64,000 nt of DNA from assembly GCA_008921705.1 (NCBI GenBank), contig VFFE01007039.1:658118-722117 (forward strand), written 5' to 3'. The position numbers and the translations under genes were made by a program. The notes beneath the pieces are model-generated. The model had not been told where the DNA came from. It ran no database searches and saw only the letters and a program-made list of their open reading frames with translations. The stretch comes from Burhinus oedicnemus. Its lineage: Eukaryota > Chordata > Aves > Charadriiformes > Burhinidae. How positions within the stretch are numbered: the first letter of the stretch is position 1; the number at the start of each line of letters is the position of its first letter. Shown piece after piece: positions 37,820 to 48,430 of this stretch.

Positions 37820-38700
37820 AGTTCTCACTCCGATCTGGATTCGCAATCAGCGCAGAGAGCCCTGCTCAGTAATCTGCTTGTAAAGGCTGCCTCTCCACCT
37901 TCCCATCCCCAATCTAGGAGCCTATTAAATTAATGAGACAGAAGTCAGCGCAACAGCAGTCAACATGTTATTGGTGTACAGCACTGGTGCTGTTACAATG
38001 TGCCTGTTTTTTCTCCTGGGACGTTTAATTTCCGCTTCTCAAATGAGCTGCAAAGCTGTGAAGCCTGGCAGTGTTCTTTCTAGACACTCTGTGATGCAGA
38101 TAATGAGGGTACTGATAGGTGCCTAGGAGACTGTGATGGCTCTAAGCACAGCTATGGTCTGATAATGCTTTATGCCAGTAGTGTCACAGCGGAACCACTA
38201 TCATCCCTCAAGGAATGGTTCATCTTTATGTGTAATACAGCAGCTGTCACCTAAATGGCTAATGGGGAAGCAAAGTAGAACCTTAGTGCTAGTAATCTTT
38301 GTCACTTAATAATTTTAAAGGTATCAGACTTCAGTAGCTCCTGCAAGTTCCAATAAAAAGTGCGCCTGCCATTTTTTTTTATATTTTGTTTGCCATGGAT
38401 TAAATGTAAATTGAGAAATCCATGATGCAGCTCCGTGCAGATCTAATTTAGTATAATTTGAATAGCCAAGTAATTAAAATGTATTATAGGTATAAGATGC
38501 TGGGATGGTGGAGTGTCTGCATTTAAGAGGAAGATTTATTGGGCTCACTGCATCCACAGTGAACCTTCTACAACCGCATTAGCCAACATCTGTCGGAAAA
38601 TGTCGAGACACGGGGCATAAGACATATCCTCACGGAGTGTATGCTCGCATGTATTTGAACAACAGGCTAAGAATTTAGAGCAACATTTGCAAAATAAGCT
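37820..38700. promoter_or_regulatory. Repeat-free block, candidate conserved noncoding element
   Basis: Nearly 900 bases without low-complexity sequence (apart from a T-run near 38373-38381), interspersed repeats or long frames. It includes many binding-site-like words: CTATTAAATTAATGAG near 37921, GTTATTGGTGTACAG near 37968, CTTAATAATTTTAAAGG near 38307, GTAATTAAAATG near 38471, and scattered CpGs at 38580-38650. The texture resembles deeply conserved enhancers. It is a guess from composition only. Confidence 0.3.
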
Positions 38701-40479
38701 GCTTGGGAAAAAGGTGCGTACCTCTGTGTGCCGTATTTGGCTAAATTAGTAGGTTGCACAGAGTGTATACGTGTGAATACAAAATATATGTGTGTCTACA
38801 TACATGCTTGCAAGGCAGAGTAGGTGAGCGGGCACATTTTGTGTTGTATGCGCACACATGGAGAGAGGGGAAACATACAAATACACAAATGCGCTTCTCT
38901 AGGCTTTTTCCCAATTAATGCTGGTTTCCCACAGTGCTAGAACTGCAGTTGCATTCAATTTATGAAGGCAGGTAATAATAATAATTAATAGGGCAGCTGA
39001 CACACATGATGTGAGTATTGACATTGTGCTATTAGTGTTTCCTGGAAGATTATTTTGTTTGTTTTTGCTTAAGTGCTCAAGATTAGAGCCAGTGATTTAG
39101 TAGGCTAGGGCACTGGCTTCTCGAGAGGAGCCGAGCTCATTTCAATCACACCTTCAGACAGCCTGATAATCTTTGGGGAGTTAACACACTTAGGCTGGTG
39201 AAGGTTAAGAGGAGAGCGGTGCTGGGACGTGTATGTCCAGTAATTGTCCGGGGGATGAGTTACAGACCCAGACAGCCCACAATTCAATCTGTCCCTGGTG
39301 CTACAAAAGCTGAAAGGATAAATCAAAGGGCATTTCTCTGGATTTGAGAAAGGGAAGAGGGGCTACAGATCCATTTTCTCAGTGCCAGTGAAGTAGCAGG
39401 ATTGCTACAGCAACGTCAGGAAAAGCGAGCGGTAGGAGAGGGATCATTACAACACAGATTACCGTGACCTACGCTGAGTATTTCAGGGAATGTACCGAGT
39501 GGAAAACATCAGCAATTTGGAGCACTATGGCAGGCGGTGAGCTGAATTTCCTGCCTGCTAGGCTGCCCGCCTGCATTTGTTATTATCCTTTTGTCTGAGG
39601 TGGAGGGCCTGTGGGTCAGGCGCCGGCAGCCACGAGCCTGCTCTGAGCTGGCCCACCTGAGCCAGCGCTGCTGGCAACGGAGGTGCCCAGTCCTTCCACA
39701 TGGCTGCTGCCTCACCTATGGCCTGGGCACGGGGGGACACTGGCCACGCAGATATGGCCGAGGAACACAAGCGTGCGGGGCAGGGGTTGTCTTCTTGCTG
39801 CGCATGCGTACAGCGTTGGCAGCAAGGAAGACTTTGGACCACGGCTGGTCTTGGGCACGATTCAGGATACGCAGAAAGCCAGAGCAGTGGTAACAGAGAA
39901 AGTAGCAAGTGAGAAACTACTGGCTGCCATCAAGACTAGGGAGACAGTGGGCGCTTTCAGAGGGGACAGTGCAAACAGGTAGGTCAGTGGCACACAAACC
40001 CCAGTTTTAACAGTACAAAACAATGTACTTCAAAAGAAATGTTTTAACTACTCCTGTGCATTGCTGGGTTCTAAATTAGCCTTGATAAGCAAGGAAAAAG
40101 ATCTGACTGCTGTTTTGTGGAGAGTCTGAGGAATGGGGCCAGTGCAAATCTGCGCTGAAGGTATAAAGTACAAAGAACAGAAAGAAATAATAATGCAGAC
40201 CTTACAATATAACTGGTTTTTTGGACTCTACCGGATACTGCCAACCTTCCTCCAGACTAGGAAATGGGTAAAAATACAATATTATATTTTAAAACTATTG
40301 GAATTATGTAATTAGAATAGGTAATTAAAATATTTAATTAAAAATAAAAGGTGCACCTAGAGTTTTCAAGAGGAAGATGATTGCTATGGTTATGATGGTT
40401 ACCTTATAGAGAAAATGAGCGCAAGAGGGGGGCACGTTCACAGAACAACAAAGAAGCTGGAAAAAAGTGCTGTTAACAC
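38701..40479. other. Unassigned intergenic DNA with GC-rich part
   Basis: The part 39590-39900 is GC-rich and gives overlapping frames of about 70-116 codons on both strands with no domain. The stretch 39120-39330 has motif-rich unique sequence similar in texture to the block at 37820-38700. AT-rich DNA at 40262-40350 precedes the CR1 copy. Confidence 0.35.
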
Positions 40480-40571
40480 TTAGAATCATATAGAACCATA
40501 GAATTGTCTAGGTTGGAAGGGACCTTTAAGATCATTGAGTCCAACCATCAACCTAACACTGCCAAAACCCA

Positions 40572-40868
40572 TCAATAAACCATGTCCCTAAACACCACGT
40601 TTACATGTCTTTTAAATACCTCCAGGGATGGTGATTCAACCATTTCCCTGGGCAGCCAGTTCCAATGCTTGATAACCCTTTCAGTGAAGAAATTTTTCCT
40701 AACATCCATCTTAAACCTCCCTTGGCGCAACTTCAGGCCATTTCCTCTCGTCCTATCACTTGTGACTTGGGAGAAGAGACCGACCCCCACCTCGCTACCA
40801 CCTCCTTTCAGGTAGTTGTAGAGAGCAATAAGGTCTCCCCTCAGCCTCTTTTTCTCCAGATTAAACAA
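40572..40868 (-). pseudogene. CR1 polyprotein C-terminal fragment
   Basis: Ninety-eight codons in one minus frame contain [16 protein letters not shown] (here [12 protein letters not shown]), [14 protein letters not shown] and [14 protein letters not shown] blocks, equivalent to those in the other two CR1 copies. It is separated by frame breaks from the upstream piece at 40958-41272. Confidence 0.9.
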
Positions 40869-40957
40869 CCCCGGTTCCCTCAGCTGCTCCTCATAAGAAT
40901 TGTTCTCTAGAACAAGTCACCAGCTTTTTTGCCCTTCTCTGGACGCGCTCCAGCACC

Positions 40958-41272
40958 TCAGTCTTTCTTGTAGTGAAGGGCCCAAAACTCAACACAGTAT
41001 TCTTGGTGTGGCCTCACCAGTGCTGAGTACGGGGGGATGATCACTTCCCTAGTCCTGCTGGCCACACTATTTCTGATACAGGCCAGGATGCTATTGGCCT
41101 TCTTGGCCACCTGGGCACACTGCCGACTCATATTCAGCTGGCTGTTGACCAACACCCCCAGGTCCTTTTCCCCCAGGCAGCTTTCCAGCCACACTTCCCC
41201 AAGTCTGTAGCGCTGCATGGGGTTGTTGTGACCCAAGTGCAGGACCTGGCACTTGGCCTTGTTGAATGTCAT
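40958..41272 (-). pseudogene. CR1 polyprotein internal fragment, frameshifted
   Basis: A minus frame with [39 protein letters not shown] and [21 protein letters not shown], the well-known region downstream of the reverse transcriptase in CR1 polyproteins. The frame stops directly after KKD, where intact copies continue. A small deletion there shifts the phase, and a second phase change follows before 40868. Confidence 0.92.
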
Positions 41273-41365
41273 ACAATTGGCCTCAGCTCATTGATCCAGT
41301 CTGTCCAGATCCCTCTGTAGAGCCATCCTACCCTCAAGCAGATCAACGCTCCCGCCTAACTTCAC

Positions 41366-43019
41366 TTCTCCATAAATTACAAATGTGAGTATGCTTGGTT
41401 TCGTAAAAAGACCCTATGATTACAAAGGATAGAGATAAGGCCTTTTCATTTCCCATGGCATAAGAACTTGTTGGAGTTGCCTTCCCCAGGACCTCTCTGA
41501 AGGAAGGATATATGAGACCTGACCAAGGTCTGGTCCCGTGGGTGGAAATCAAGAACATCCATGGGGCTCCTGCCTGAGGTGGAAGGATATTCCTGAAGGA
41601 CATCTACACTTATGCTTTGAGTGACACTGCTTCATTAGTGCTCAGAAAGACAATTCAGCAGTAGATCCTGCACCTGTCCATTACAGTGCTTCACATAGCT
41701 TCCAGTAAAACTGCAGATGATGTTGGAAAGGAAATCTGGCCTGGAGACACCAGAGGCCTTATTCAATAAACTGATGATTTTTCTTCACTTTTGTCACAGT
41801 CATAAGGGACCTCACTAAGTCTCCTCATCTCCCAGTGAGTGAACTTCAAAGCCCTCCTTGCAGCTCAGTTCATGAGATGTGCCTTTTGACATGTGCTTGA
41901 CATTGGGATGCCTCTTCACACCTCTCTTGACAGAGATAGACGTGTTGGCAAACAAAGAAACTTGGAGGACAACACCGTGCCTGGGAAAGGCGACCTCTAG
42001 ACAGAGCTTGCTAAAACAGGGGGGACACCTTCACACCAGGATCATTAACAGGTCACATCCTGCTCAGATGAGAAAATCTCCCACCTACTTTCTAAATCTA
42101 GCTGCAGACCTTATGGCATCCTCCACATCTGGACCACCTGATCCATACGCTGCAAAGGGCCACTGGCCACACACCACATCTCCATGCACCGGGGCTGGGC
42201 GGTTGGGGGATTTTTATGCCATATCCATTCTTCCAGGACTGCTATTCCCCTCCTTTATTCCTTGTTTCTCAAAAAGAGTGAGTTTGCAGCCTCTGAGGAG
42301 TCAACAGCTTTATTTCCCACACTTGGCAGATAGAAGAACACTTAAATCGGATACCACAGTGTGCGCTCATATTTCCTATTAAATTGGAGGTATGAATTTA
42401 TATTTCCAAAACCACAGGGTAACTACGTGCCTGGGGCACATCTTCAGAAATGTGAATCATTGCGATCCCCTCTCTTGGATGTTCTTGTCTTCACGTAGCA
42501 GGCAGCAGAGCAGGCAGAGGAAGGAAGCTGGGCTTCTCTCACCCGGGCAGTCAGCATGTCTGGGTTTGAGCCTAGTTCATCCCAGCTTCTCTTTTTCAGC
42601 ATCTTTGAAGCAGAGATGGTAATACTTTCTGTCCTTCGAAAATATGTGTATAAAGACAGATTTGAAAGGAAAGGGAGTGTTTCTTATTAGATTGACTGAT
42701 TTAACTGGAAAAAAGTTTCAGGCACAGAGCCTTTCTTCAGGCCTCACATGGAAAGCCATTTGCAGCCTTTCCTTCAAACCTGAGAAAAAGATTGTGCGCC
42801 CAAAAGCTTGTCCGCTTTTTCCAGCTGCATCTGCTGCTCTAATAAGAGATGCCGCCCCTCCCAACAAACCTTGCCTTACTTATACCTTTCATCTATTGTA
42901 GCTACACCAGCACTTCCTAAAATTAGTGGAGCTCTATCAGAGTTAAGTGCCACGGATGAGATAGTGGAGAAATGCACATGTAAATCTCACAATTAAGAAC
43001 AAGGGAAAAATAATTCTAA
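41366..43019. other. Unassigned intergenic DNA
   Basis: No gene was recognised. A 167-codon plus frame (41879-42382) has no domain or plausible exon signals and is probably chance. Confidence 0.4.
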
Positions 43020-43330
43020 GGAATGCATTTACCCTTTCCCCTGTTTTTCCACATGTAAATCCTGGCTGCTCACTAGAACATCATTAATCATGCTGAATTG
43101 TTGGGTATGCATACATATGTAAAGCATAAACTCCTGACGAGTTCTCCTGCAATTTAGCATTAATTAATGTCCACTTAGTATAAAATGTGACATCATATTT
43201 TAGGTCAGCACTTCATTGTTAATGTAAACTGTAAACATAGGGCGCAGAAAAAACGGGAGGATATGATTTTCCTGCAGTATCTCTTTGACATGTTTACATA
43301 AAATATAAAGCTAATATATCACTGGGCATC
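43020..43330. promoter_or_regulatory. Candidate enhancer with 12-base homeodomain palindrome
   Basis: The perfect palindrome CATTAATTAATG (43158-43169) has two TAAT cores. CATTAATCATG (43081-43092) and a forkhead-type TGTTTACA (43291-43298) lie in the same repeat-free 300 bases. ATGCATACATATG near 43108-43120 is POU-octamer-like. Site clustering suggests a developmental enhancer, by inference only. Confidence 0.3.
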
Positions 43331-46189
43331 AGATTTTTTTTCAGCTGTGTATACTGTGCAATACACACAGCTCCGTGCTACTTGTAGGGCACCTCTTTCC
43401 ACAGGAGAATAAACTTTCTGAGAAATTTCTACCTGCAATTCAGTACAGTATAGTTAAAATGTTTTTATTGCACCAAATATCAGCTGATACACCTCTTATT
43501 AGTATAAATGGCATAGATTAGTGTCAGGCATTTTCAACAGTGAAGAAATTACAGAAGCCTGCATGGCTCATTAGGCTCTTGTTGCATGTTAAAGAGGGCC
43601 AGACCTTATTAATAAGAGGAAAAGAGGGGAAAAAAAGAGAGTATAATGGGAAAAGTATAAAATAGCTTTTTAAAAAAAAGAAAGCTTTCTGGTTTGGAGA
43701 AAAATAAAAGCATCAATTAACCTCTTCCAGTCTCTGAACACTTTCTAAAGTCATCTTAGCTTTGTTTCCACAGGATATATCGATTACGTATAGAGGTTTC
43801 AAGCAGAGAAAAACCGCTCACAATCACACTGCACAACCAAGAAGGATTTTTGATGATTAAATGTGTTATGCTGTTTATGTGGGCCACAGCTGACATCCTG
43901 CTTCAGGAAAGCAGCACTGTTTAAGTTAGGACATACGCCCGCATTTGAGTTGAAGCTCTTGCTTATATCCCACTGAAGTGAATATAATTTAAGCATTTAT
44001 TCCCAGTTAAGCACCTGCTGTAAGCACACGCTGAGGAGAAGAAGAACAGATTTAAAATACCTTGGAGAGCTTACGGTAATTGGGGCCTCAGTCACATGGG
44101 TCCCGAACCTGCAGAGACTGACACATCAGCACTCGGCGCACACCATCGGTCTTACCAGCTTCTTGCGGGCTGCATGCAAGGGACATACAGGTGTGTGCCG
44201 AAACGCGTCTGAGAGATGGAGGCTGTGGTGCTGCTTCCCCAGCTGGCAACGGGCAAGGGCCAGCTCTTGCTCACATTTATGCTTTCTTTGCCTGTGATTT
44301 GCTTGGGTGCCAAAGATGGTCTTGCTGCTGGTGTTGTTGCTTAGGAAGGGGTGAAGGGGATGTGGAAGGGCTCCTCACAGAAACGGTAGCCAAAAGCCTG
44401 CTTTCTGTGGGGCAACGAAGGAGACCTTGCCTCCTCTTCGAAGCAACAAAATTCAGCCTTGCTTTTGATGCTGAGAGACCTTGAGCCTGTCATACTCCAC
44501 CTTACACACTCAGTGGTCGGCATTGCAGAAGCAACATGGCAGTGTCCAGTCACCTGCTGGTGTTGCACGAGCAGACAGTAACTTGCTGTTTCTTTAGGTT
44601 TGTATTTCTGGGTTTGATTTGTTTTTCCAAGCCAGCTTGCTATTCATTGTCACAGCTGCGAGAACATGCAGACATGTATGCAGGCTTGTCCTAAGGAGGG
44701 AGTATGTGGCACCCACCATTTTGGCAGAAAATAGATAAATATAAATGAGTCTGAAAATCATAGTTCTAGGCAAAATAAGCTAAATATGCAATTCTTTTAG
44801 TCTTTCTTCTCTGGGACTCACTCGCCCCATGACATGAGCACAAATGGGAACATGCTGTGCACCTTGGCCAAAGAGGTCCAGGTTTTCAGCCACCGCATTT
44901 GTGGGGTGGAGCTGCTTCCAATTTGAAGCTTAAATCAGAGCTAAGCTAGTGAGCTGCTTCCAATGCCAAGCACCACAGATCAGCGTATTGAGTTTTTTAC
45001 AATTTTTTCCCTGTGTGATTAGCATTTTACTTGAGTCTGAGACATTAATCAATAAAAGCAATGCCCTGTAAACAGAGTAAAATGAAAAAGCAAGTGCTGC
45101 ATTTTAATAATATAAATAGATTACTGTGTGGCATGAGGGGCCAAGGCAAAGTCTGCAATCTGAATACCATCAAAGGTAAAAGAATTGAAGGCAAAGGAAA
45201 TTTTCAAGGCTGATTGCACAGAGATGGAAAAAAAAAAAAAGTAAAGAAAGATAAAATATTGAACACTGGTTAGTGTGGGGGACGTGTCTGAAATATTTTA
45301 TTTCACTGTTTTTTAAAAATTCTGTCCTTGCTGCCGTCAATCTTAAGGGCAGAGAAGAAAAGAGAGGGAGGGGGAACCCAACCCCTGGACTCAATAAATT
45401 AAGCAGAACAACATAGAAAAATATTTCAAACATTGCTGTTAAAGTAGAGCCAAGTTCTTAACAGCAACTCCACAGTTTTTGTTCTTTAAAGAGCACTGTC
45501 GCAGTGATTACTTAAAAAAAAAAAATTAAATTTATTTCATTGTATGTGGTACAAAATATCATGCTGGCAGCCTGAAAATAATAGCCAGCTGCTGTTCGGT
45601 GCTCTTCACCTACAGAGCTCAAGTGCTCTGGGAAGTTCACAAGTATTGGCTTTTGGACAGAAAGGGCCGAGGCCGTACCCCGGTGCTGGTGAGGCCAGGG
45701 AGGAATCCGCCAGCTCCTTTCACTCTGCATCCAACAGGTCACACTGCCACCAGGCAAAGCCTTTCAATCTGTTTCCCGACAGACATCCCAAAAACCAGTG
45801 GCAGATAGCCAGCATAGTGTGGCCAGGCAGTTCAGCCACCAAGACCAGAGCTTGGGGGGCTATGGGGGAGTCTGGGCTGTCCCTCCAGCCAGCTCGTGGC
45901 TCTACAGCTGACCAAGCTTCTAGTGAGCTGGCATCTGCCCCATGGTGGCTTACCCCATTGGAGTGGCACCCTAAAAATTTAAAACCATGATACCATGTGG
46001 TAGCCCATAGCTAAGCCATATAGCTTCATCAAGATATTTTTTTAATTTTTTCTCAGTGGCTGTTTACTTTAGGCACTGCATTTCTCACTGAGCAGAAGTT
46101 AACATTAGTCTTGTTGTTTATGTCCTTATTTTTGCCCTCTTGCCTTCCCTTCCTCCCTCTCTCCAGTGGCGTTGCCACAACTTGGGGAA
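43331..46189. other. Unassigned intergenic DNA
   Basis: No gene was found. An A-run lies at about 45227-45240 and another at about 45513-45524. Frames up to 148 codons (45544-45990) show no domain. Confidence 0.4.
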
Positions 46190-46330
46190 CAGCTTTTATA
46201 CATGAACTGCTTTATTAATTAGCTTCATCTAGAGCTGCAGCAATTAGCGGGGTGAGCTCTCAACATTTGTCTTCTGTAGGCCCCACACAAAGACTCGCCA
46301 GTTGGTTATGCATTTTCTTTGCAGTGAAAG
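46190..46330. promoter_or_regulatory. Candidate conserved noncoding element
   Basis: TTATTAATTAGC (46212-46223) and CAATTAGCGG (46241-46250) give two LIM/Antp-type homeodomain sites 30 bases apart, with a CTGCAG palindrome between them, and TATGCATTTTC (46308-46318) follows. The block is unique sequence. It is a compositional guess. Confidence 0.28.
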
Positions 46331-48160
46331 ACTGGTTTTTGGTTTAAGAAGAGGTTTAGAATAAAAAAGGCAAGGAGAGAAAATACCGAGCTACGTAAAG
46401 CCCTTAGGAATCCCCTTTTAAAAGGAGAGGGTCAGGGTGCTTGAATTTCCTTCTGCTGCAGACTCCAGAAGATCCTGCCCCAACGTTGCTGAAGGTGGTT
46501 GCTATCTACCTTTCTCCCCCTCTCCTCACATGGAGTCTGGGATCATAATGCTTTCTGTCACAGGTCTAGAGGTGCTTTTTTCCATATGAGATAACCTAGG
46601 TGGTTTTTAACTGTCTCTATTCTGTAGACTCCTAAAAATTTTCTAGTGGAGAAAGGGTGTCTTCTACAGCAAACTCAAGTTCCCAGGCAGCAAGCTTTGT
46701 CTCTTTTAGTGAACCCTTTAGGAGCAACAAGTGGTCCTTAGGAAGTCTGCAGGAGATGATGTTAAAAGCCACCAAGCTAGAGAGGCAGCAATGAAGAAGG
46801 CTGATTTCTGAAAAGCCCCTAGGTAACTCTACAGTTTACTAAATGGAAAAGTGTGACTCCCTGTTGATGCCTCTCTTGGAAACAAAAGGAAGCAAACATG
46901 GGTCTTGGGATGATGTGCTGATAGATCTCCTTCCTCCTCTTCTGCTTGCTCCAAGTTTTGCCTGTTCTTTAGAAAATATTTGTGCTGCTCATTACTTAAG
47001 CATGATCAAAATATTTGCTACTACACAAATATACTAATAAAAGAACATCGTAGGCTATGCCAACAAAAAGTGACACGCTATTAGTTTGATCCTACAACAT
47101 AGGTGTAAGGATGCAGCTGCAATGTTCAGACTGTAGGACTGAGGCAAAAATTAATAGCAGAGCAGATGTCTTTTCCTGCACAGCATGGAATAAAAAGAAA
47201 CATCTGGCCCTTGGACCCTAAAGAATATTTCTTGCAGAGAAGAGTAAATTAAGGGTGCACTGAAGATGTAGGGACTCAGCTAAAGGGAACTGCTGCCTCT
47301 GTAACCACGTCTAACCCAGCTTCCAGCTTCTGATGCATAATGCCATTTAAAATACAGGGCAAAAAAACCTGTTGTAAGTTACATGAAACCAAGTACAGAC
47401 ATCAAAGTAACCACAAAATATATGCTGCTATTTTGTCCAAACAAATAAGTAAACAAACAAAGGAAATATTTTTAAACACTAGATGTATACCAGTTATGTT
47501 GCTGCAGGATAAAACATGGGCTTTTTTTAAAATCTATTGAGTCATAAATCTCTGTATTCTCCTTTGTGTTTGATCTCATATATTACTTGGAGTTTCTAAA
47601 ATGATAACAAGGCATGCATTAAAAATATTTCTCTTATTGTTACATTTCAAGCACGTTTACTGTTAGCTGCTTAGCTTCATCATGTATCATAGTCTGAATC
47701 TACAAATCAAGTATAATTAGACTTAGAGAACTGATTGGATTTCTAATTAAGCTACATTGGAAACAACAATGCACAATCAGTAAATATTCTGACTAGGTAC
47801 ATTTTAAAGAGCAACTCTTGGGCTTTTTGCTGATGACTAGACACCAGTGTCATTAAATTTGTTGGTGGCAAGCAAATTTTAAAGCTAAAATAGAGGCAAT
47901 TAGTAAAGATCTTGAAATATTTAATCACGTTTGTCCAATTAGTGTGCAATTAGGCAATGGTGTGGCGTGGGACAAACATTCTGCTTCAGTGTTTGGTAGA
48001 GAAGGATCCCTTTGAAATTTTGCTATTTAGTTTATTGATATATAAAAAGGAAGTTATGGTTGTAATTTCCAATTTAAAAAAATACTGTGCAGATGGTCTG
48101 ACTATATATTTAACAATGTTAAACAAAACTAAACAAGGGAAGCATGTTACCTGAAATTAC
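46331..48160. other. Unassigned AT-rich intergenic DNA
   Basis: No gene was recognised. Open frames stay below about 67 codons. AT content is high from about 46980 to 48160. Confidence 0.4.
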
Positions 48161-48430
48161 ACAGCTGTGATCAGTGAATAAGCTCCAGATCACATTAGAT
48201 TACAGCTGTGGGTGTCTTGATCACAGAAAGTGCCAGGTAGTTATGCTGGTAAAATCAAAGCTATGTAAGTTGGCCTGTCACATCTCGAGATTACATTATT
48301 ATTTTGTCCTTGACCGAAAATACACTTTTTTCTTTGAGCTTCGCCTGGCTATTTTGCATTCCTTCCATGAAGCCTTACGTTGGCAAGTTCATTGTGGAAA
48401 GTCAAGTGGCAGCTTTTCATAAATAAGCCA
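48161..48430. promoter_or_regulatory. Paired E-boxes with inverted repeat, candidate regulatory element
   Basis: ACAGCTGTG occurs twice (48161-48169 and 48202-48210), each with the E-box CAGCTG. CTGTGATCA (48165-48173) is matched by its exact reverse complement TGATCACAG (48218-48226). The arrangement in unique DNA suggests bHLH binding or a regulatory element. No transcript is evident. Confidence 0.28.

Larger units (their letters stand above)
40480..41365 (-). mobile_element. CR1 LINE, about 0.9 kb, 5'-truncated
   Basis: The minus-strand element ends near 40480 in a diverged version of the CR1 terminal repeat (TAGAATCATATAGAACCATAGAAT on the plus strand, in two pieces). It reads back through the 3' UTR, the polyprotein C-terminus (40572-40868) and the region after the reverse transcriptase (40958-41272). 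The 5' end lies in the upstream part that encodes 'LEGRMALQRDLDRLDQ'-type sequence, near 41365. Two frame breaks lie between the pieces. It is the longest CR1 in the window and inactive. Confidence 0.94.

Noticed and set aside
41879..42382. 167-codon plus frame
   Set aside because: No recognised domain, signal or exon boundary, and a composition like other chance frames in the window.
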